Assembly: GCF_000241465.1 (NCBI RefSeq)
Contig: NZ_JH584235.1
Location: 3,012,498-3,059,021 of the forward strand
Length of the DNA: 46,524 nucleotides
From: Sphingomonas echinoides ATCC 14820
GTDB taxonomy: Bacteria; Pseudomonadota; Alphaproteobacteria; Sphingomonadales; Sphingomonadaceae
Direction of reading: 5' to 3'
Numbering within the stretch: position 1 is the first letter of the stretch; every line of letters begins with the position of its first letter. Under the pieces are notes generated by a model. The model worked only from the letters and a program-made list of their open reading frames with translations, did no database searches and was not told the origin of the DNA. Positions 43,078 through 46,524 of this stretch are shown one piece after another. Made by a program: the position numbers and the translations under genes.

Positions 43078-44067
43078 TCACAGGTTGAAACCGCGAATGA
43101 CGCGGACCTCGCGGTCCTGAACCTCCACCAGGGCGACCGGACTTTCGTCCAGCGTCGCGAAGTATTGGCCATCATCTGCGGCGATCCCGATCAACACCCG
43201 CCCCTGTCGGAGCAGCCCTGCCTGATCGGGGGAGAGGGATAGAGCCGGGATGTCGTCCAGCCCCGCCCTCAACGGCAGGAGATTGTGTTCAAGGGTGCGC
43301 GCATTACCGAAATCGGCCAGTTTGTCCAGCGATATTGCATGGTCGAGCGTGAACGGCCCGGCCTTGGTGCGGCGGAGCATGGTGACATGACCGACCGTGC
43401 CAAGCGCGAGCGCGATGTCGCGCGCGAGGCTGCGGATATAGGTGCCTTTGGAGACGTGGGCGGTGAGGGTGATGGAGTCCAGCCGGCCTTCTCCGTCACC
43501 CCGGCCTTGTGCCGGGGTCCACCCATCCTCTCGGGCATCGGTTTGGGGCATGGTGGACCCCGGCACAAGGCCGGGGTGACGGCAGGAAAGGGCGTGCACC
43601 GTCACAGCCCGGCTTGCCAGCAGCACGGTTTCGCCAGCCCGCGCGAGATCATAAGCGCGCTCGCCATCCACCTTGAGCGCTGAGTAAGCCGGCGGCACCT
43701 GCTCGATCGGGCCGGTGAAACGCGGCAGCACCGTTTCGACCTGGCCGAGGGTGGGGCGCACCGCGCTCTCGGCAATGACCTTGCCCTCCAGATCGAGCGT
43801 GTCGGTCTCCACCCCAAACCCGATCGTAAAATCATACACCTTGTCGCTGTCGAGCATCCGCCCGGCGAGCTTGGTCGCTTCGCCCAAAGCGATCGGCAGC
43901 ACGCCGGTCGCCAGCGGATCGAGCGTGCCGCCATGTCCGACCTTGATGCCGCGCTTGCTCGCATCATAGCCAGCGGCGCGCAGCGCGCGCTTCACCGCCG
44001 ATACGCCCTGGGTCGACCCAAGCCCCAACGGCTTGTCGAGGATCAGCCAGCCATGCACGCCAGTCAT
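43078..44067 (-). CDS. truB: tRNA pseudouridine(55) synthase with a palindrome-encoded insert
   Basis: A 329-residue enzyme that makes pseudouridine 55 in the T-loop of tRNAs. The catalytic Asp is residue 50 in [39 protein letters not shown] and [18 protein letters not shown] are further signatures. About residues 163-192 ([20 protein letters not shown] and the next ten) are foreign to the family and are encoded by the 88-bp palindromic element at 43494-43581. Removing them restores normal length and continuity between VTVHAL and [14 protein letters not shown] 44067 overlaps the M50 protease stop (ATGA). Confidence 0.95.
   Translation of the reverse strand: MTGVHGWLILDKPLGLGSTQGVSAVKRALRAAGYDASKRGIKVGHGGTLDPLATGVLPIALGEATKLAGRMLDSDKVYDFTIGFGVETDTLDLEGKVIAESAVRPTLGQVETVLPRFTGPIEQVPPAYSALKVDGERAYDLARAGETVLLASRAVTVHALSCRHPGLVPGSTMPQTDAREDGWTPAQGRGDGEGRLDSITLTAHVSKGTYIRSLARDIALALGTVGHVTMLRRTKAGPFTLDHAISLDKLADFGNARTLEHNLLPLRAGLDDIPALSLSPDQAGLLRQGRVLIGIAADDGQYFATLDESPVALVEVQDREVRVIRGFNL
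43494..43581. repeat. 88-bp palindromic element inserted in the truB coding region
   Basis: Two perfectly complementary 29-base arms (43494-43522 and 43553-43581) surround a 30-base centre. The arms carry CACCCCGGCCTTGTGCCGGG, a type of dispersed palindrome common between genes in sphingomonads and relatives. Here it is inside an essential-type gene and is read through in frame on the minus strand as about 30 residues. Confidence 0.9.
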
Positions 44068-44768
44068 GCCGCGCCCAGATTGGCGATGCCGAAGAAGAAG
44101 TCGGTGGCGGCCCCGGCGATGGGAGCGACGAAGCGGCGCACGATGTCCGCCTGCGGGCTGATCATCGGCAGGACGAACAGCAGCACGATCAGCAAGGGAA
44201 AACCGTAGCGCGCCAGTTTGGCATAGTGGATCGCGGCGGCGCGCGGCAGCAGGCCCTGGACGACATGCCCGCCATCAAAGGGGGGCAGCGGGATCAGGTT
44301 GAAGATGCCGAGAAACACATTGATCTGCAGGAAATTCCCGAGATTATCGACCGCGAAGCGCGCCAGGGTGAAGGGCGGCACCGGGGCTGGAACGCCGTGC
44401 AGCACGAGCAACAGCCCCGCCAGTGCGAAGGCGGTCAGCGTCGCCAGCACGAAATTGGTCGCGGGGCCTGCCAGCGCCACCAGCATCATGTCGCGGCGCG
44501 GGTTGCGCATCTTCCGTGCATCTACGGGCACCGGCTTGGCCCAGCCGAAGATCGGCGCGTGCACGATCGCCAGCACCATCGGCAACACCACGGTGCCGAT
44601 CGGGTCGACATGGCGCAGCGGGTTGAGCGTCAGGCGGCCGAGCCGCTCGGCGGTGGGATCGCCGAACAGGCGCGCGACATAGCCATGCGCGACTTCGTGA
44701 AACACGATCGCGATGACGAGGGGAATGAGCCACACCGCGATGGTATAGGGCAGATTGGGGTCGGTCAT
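44064..44768 (-). CDS. Site-2 protease family (M50) membrane metalloprotease
   Basis: A 234-residue polytopic protein of the M50 rhomboid-unrelated zinc proteases. The zinc motif HExxH is in AIVFHEVAHGYVARLFGDPT (first membrane segment), and the third ligand is in NLIPLPPFDGGHVVQGLLP near residue 165. Four to six hydrophobic segments are visible. It resembles the small YwhC/Rip-like peptidases without a PDZ domain; the substrate is unknown. ATG 44768 has a weak site (GGAC). It lies between tdk and truB and overlaps truB by 4 bases. Confidence 0.92.
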   Translation of the reverse strand: MTDPNLPYTIAVWLIPLVIAIVFHEVAHGYVARLFGDPTAERLGRLTLNPLRHVDPIGTVVLPMVLAIVHAPIFGWAKPVPVDARKMRNPRRDMMLVALAGPATNFVLATLTAFALAGLLLVLHGVPAPVPPFTLARFAVDNLGNFLQINVFLGIFNLIPLPPFDGGHVVQGLLPRAAAIHYAKLARYGFPLLIVLLFVLPMISPQADIVRRFVAPIAGAATDFFFGIANLGAA

Positions 44769-44784
44769 GGGGGTCCGTTCGAAA

Positions 44785-45363
44785 TCAGGCGGCGGCGAGC
44801 GCTTCGCTGAAATGGCGACGGCACAGCGCAATGTACAGGTCGTTGCCGCCAATCTCGGTCTGCGCGCCCGCCGCAATCGCGCGGCCATCCGCCCCGACGC
44901 GCAAGTTCATCGTCGCCTTGCGCCCGCACGCACAGACCGATTTGATTTCGATCAGCGAATCCGCAATCGCCAGCAGGCGCGCCGAACCTTCGAACAGAGT
45001 GCCGAGGAAATCGGTGCGCAGGCCATAAGCCAGCACGGGAATGCCGTGGAAATCCGCCAGCGTGGCGAGTTGGTCAACCTGGGCTGCGGTCAGGAATTGC
45101 GCTTCATCCACCAATACGCAGGCTGGAGGCGCTTCGCCTTCGCGGGTGACGACCGCGACCAGATCGGTATCGCGCTCGAACGCGATGGCATCGGCGGCAA
45201 GGCCGATGCGCGAGGTGATCGTCCCCGCCGCAAAGCGATCATCGATCGCGGCGGTGAGCAGCACGGTGCGCATGCCGCGTTCGCGATAGTTGAAATCGGC
45301 CTGCAACAGGTTGGTCGATTTGCCCGCGTTCATCGAGGCGTAGTAGAAATAGAGCTTGGCCAT
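44785..45363 (-). CDS. tdk: Thymidine kinase
   Basis: A 192-residue type II thymidine kinase that phosphorylates thymidine to dTMP in the salvage pathway. A P-loop (YYASMNAGKSTNLLQ) is at the N-terminus, followed by VLVDEAQFLTAAQVDQLA (Mg-binding and catalytic region) and the lasso zinc site with cysteines in SVCACGRKATMNLR and LCRRHF. ATG 45363 shares one base with the vapC stop (TAATG). Longer in-frame readings to 45786 lie across vapC and are rejected. Confidence 0.95.
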   Translation of the reverse strand: MAKLYFYYASMNAGKSTNLLQADFNYRERGMRTVLLTAAIDDRFAAGTITSRIGLAADAIAFERDTDLVAVVTREGEAPPACVLVDEAQFLTAAQVDQLATLADFHGIPVLAYGLRTDFLGTLFEGSARLLAIADSLIEIKSVCACGRKATMNLRVGADGRAIAAGAQTEIGGNDLYIALCRRHFSEALAAA

Positions 45364-45752
45364 TAGGGGAGCGTTTCGATGGGAACGGGCGTGTCTTGGC
45401 CAGCAGCCTTGGCAAGTCGGCGGTCGAACGTGACGAAGCCTTCGGCGGAGCCTGCGGCGGCGAGGTGCAGCATATCGGCCAAGTCTGCGCCGCTGGCGAA
45501 GCGCTCGATCACCCAACCGATACCCGGTGGTGCCTCGCGCAACGTTGGCAGGTCGATAAGCGTCGCCAGCGCCTCTCCGATTCGGGCGCGCGGCCATTTG
45601 TAACTCGACCGCAGCACCCATTCGGTTTCGAGCAATACGCTCGGCAATAACGCGAAATCTCGCGATAGCACGGCCTTTGCCATCGCGACCTGACGTGCAT
45701 CGTCGTCGACGAGAATACGCACGACGATGTTCGTATCGACCGCGACAGTCAG
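45363..45752 (-). CDS. VapC-type PIN-domain toxin, probable CTG start
   Basis: A 129-residue PIN-domain endoribonuclease, the toxin of a type II toxin-antitoxin pair. Acidic residues of the PIN active site are visible in VAVDTNIVVRILVDDD, in LLETEWVLRSSYKW, and in DLADMLHLAAAG and FVTFDRRLAK. No ATG, GTG or TTG fits near the conserved start. The CTG at 45750-45752 has AAGGAAG about 5 bases upstream and overlaps the antitoxin TGA (CTGA), so it is the probable start. The next upstream start codon in frame (45833) lies deep in the antitoxin gene and would add 27 unrelated residues. Confidence 0.85.
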   Translation of the reverse strand: MTVAVDTNIVVRILVDDDARQVAMAKAVLSRDFALLPSVLLETEWVLRSSYKWPRARIGEALATLIDLPTLREAPPGIGWVIERFASGADLADMLHLAAAGSAEGFVTFDRRLAKAAGQDTPVPIETLP

Positions 45753-46030
45753 ATGTCTTCCTTGGATCGTGCCGCGAACATCGCATCGATGGCGCAGTCC
45801 ATCTCCTCGATCGAGACCGGAGGCCCCTCCCATTTGGGCGCGATTTCGCGGAGATGCGCGAAAATCTCTTCCGTCGTGCGACCGCTTTTCTGCAATACCG
45901 GGCGCAGCAATACGCCGTTGCCTGCCCTCACCACGTCAAGCTTTTGCCCAGGAACAAGCCCGAGTGCATCCCGCATGTCCTTTGGGATGACGACTTGGCC
46001 TTTTCCCGAAAGAGTGGTTTGCGTGTTCAT
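45749..46030 (-). CDS. AbrB/MazE-type antitoxin (VapB)
   Basis: A 93-residue protein with an N-terminal SpoVT/AbrB swapped-hairpin DNA-binding domain (TTLSGKGQVVIPKDMRDALG, residues about 4-45). A C-terminal acidic segment (about 55-93, EEIFAHLREIAPKWEG and EEMDCAIDAM) probably wraps the toxin. ATG 46030 begins the conserved domain; an extension to 46135 runs into rbfA and is rejected. A 20-bp palindrome sits 2 bases upstream. No Shine-Dalgarno site is present, which matches a leaderless mRNA. Confidence 0.9.
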   Translation of the reverse strand: MNTQTTLSGKGQVVIPKDMRDALGLVPGQKLDVVRAGNGVLLRPVLQKSGRTTEEIFAHLREIAPKWEGPPVSIEEMDCAIDAMFAARSKEDI

Positions 46031-46032
46031 AG

Positions 46033-46065
46033 CGGTAAGATGCGTCTTACCGGCGCTGCTGTCAA
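46033..46065 (-). promoter_or_regulatory. vapBC promoter and palindromic operator
   Basis: A consensus -35, TTGACA (minus strand, 46060-46065), overlaps the rbfA stop codon. After 17 bases comes CATCTT (46037-46042), a weak -10, and six bases later the vapB ATG, so transcription should begin at the start codon. A palindrome CGGTAAGA-4-TCTTACCG (46033-46052) covers the -10 and part of the spacer, a natural site for autoregulation by the antitoxin. Confidence 0.7.
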
Positions 46066-46457
46066 TCCTCGCCGCCCAAATCCCGCGCAACCTTGGGATC
46101 CCGCAGCAATTTGTCGATATGGCTGCCTTCGTCAAAGCTCTCGTCCGCTAGAAACTTGAGCTTGGCGGCGTATTTCATCTGAACGCGGGCGGCGACCTCG
46201 CGCTGCAGATAGGCGGTGTTGGTGCGCAGCGCTTTCAGCACCGCTTCCTCATCCTTGCCGAGCAAGGGCTTCATGAACACGGTTGCATGACGCAAATCAG
46301 GGGACATGCGGACTTCGGTGATCGTCACCGGATGCTTGGCCAGCGTCTCGTCATGCACATCGCCGCGCGCGAGGATGTCGCTCAGCGTGTGGCGCACTTG
46401 CTCGCCCACGCGGAGCAGGCGGACGGAGCGGGTTTCTGGGGTTTCGGTAGGGCGCAT
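46062..46457 (-). CDS. rbfA: Ribosome-binding factor A
   Basis: A 131-residue KH-fold assembly factor for the 30S subunit that binds near helix 1 of 16S rRNA. Family features are [40 protein letters not shown] and [20 protein letters not shown], with the ending [18 protein letters not shown] 46457 follows a strong GGAGGAG site which is part of the adjacent palindrome arm. In many genomes truB follows directly; here four genes are interposed. Confidence 0.95.
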   Translation of the reverse strand: MRPTETPETRSVRLLRVGEQVRHTLSDILARGDVHDETLAKHPVTITEVRMSPDLRHATVFMKPLLGKDEEAVLKALRTNTAYLQREVAARVQMKYAAKLKFLADESFDEGSHIDKLLRDPKVARDLGGED

Positions 46458-46469
46458 TTCTTACTCCTC

Positions 46470-46490
46470 CCTCTCCCCTCCGGGGAGAGG
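46470..46490. repeat. GGGGAGAGG palindrome upstream of rbfA
   Basis: CCTCTCCCC (46470-46478) and GGGGAGAGG (46482-46490) form a 9-bp stem with a 3-base loop, the same family as 16-36 and 3729-3880. A further GGGGAGAGGGG follows at 46494-46504. On the minus strand the arm runs into the rbfA ribosome site. Confidence 0.75.
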
Positions 46491-46524
46491 GTCGGGGAGA
46501 GGGGCTGTAAACGAAAACGAACGC

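Noticed and set aside
43494..43581. The truB palindrome considered as a terminator or an insertion sequence
   Set aside because: It lies inside an open coding frame, has no U-run and no transposase; it is a non-autonomous palindromic repeat.

Overview
The window looks like chromosomal DNA of a sphingomonad (Sphingomonas or a close relative, Alphaproteobacteria). The basis is high GC, dense 4-nt gene overlaps, several TonB-dependent receptors, a core order ending rbfA...truB-rpsO-pnp, and the G/C-rich intergenic palindromes usual in this group. No tRNA, rRNA, insertion sequence, prophage or CRISPR array was seen. The assignment is inferred from sequence style and protein families, not from a database match.

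Layout. (1) 46-6771, plus strand: housekeeping genes. They are a transglutaminase-like protease, a CbpA-type DnaJ, a YihY/BrkB membrane protein, fabI, aroC, a small Thr/Pro-rich secreted protein and a YegD-type Hsp70. (2) 6781-19992, minus strand: six glycoside hydrolases with touching or overlapping ends, transcribed in the order GH20, GH2 beta-mannosidase, GH3 (frameshifted), GH125, GH92, GH29. (3) 20250-23931, plus strand: a GntR/UTRA regulator and a GH2 beta-galactosidase, divergent from the hydrolase operon. (4) 24051-32338, minus strand: glycosylasparaginase, CutC-family protein, then NagB-II, NagA, a fused EIIA-HPr-EI and the GlcNAc transporter NagE. (5) 32511-35546, plus strand: a TonB-dependent receptor, divergent from the asparaginase. 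(6) 35596-37666, minus strand: arsRCB. (7) 37758-39701, minus strand: a BtuB-like receptor behind a cobalamin riboswitch. (8) 40238-46457, minus strand: rbfA, vapBC, tdk, an M50 protease, truB, rpsO, pnp.

Regions 2 to 5 read as one system for taking up and dismantling N-glycans, probably of plant complex type. The receptor would admit glyco-asparagine or free glycan. Periplasmic exo-enzymes would remove fucose, galactose, GlcNAc, alpha-mannose, possibly core xylose (GH3) and beta-mannose. Glycosylasparaginase would split GlcNAc-Asn. NagE and its own fused PTS phosphorelay would import GlcNAc, and NagA and NagB-II would deliver fructose-6-phosphate. An 8-bp core, ACCAATAT, occurs in the hydrolase promoter, upstream of the GntR gene and in the nagB-II promoter, with a weaker copy before the receptor. 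This suggests a single GntR regulon.

Other points of interest are a 29-bp-arm palindromic element inserted in frame in truB, Shine-Dalgarno sequences supplied by arms of intergenic palindromes (three genes), probable leaderless arsR and vapB transcripts with operators over the promoter, and a probable CTG start for vapC.
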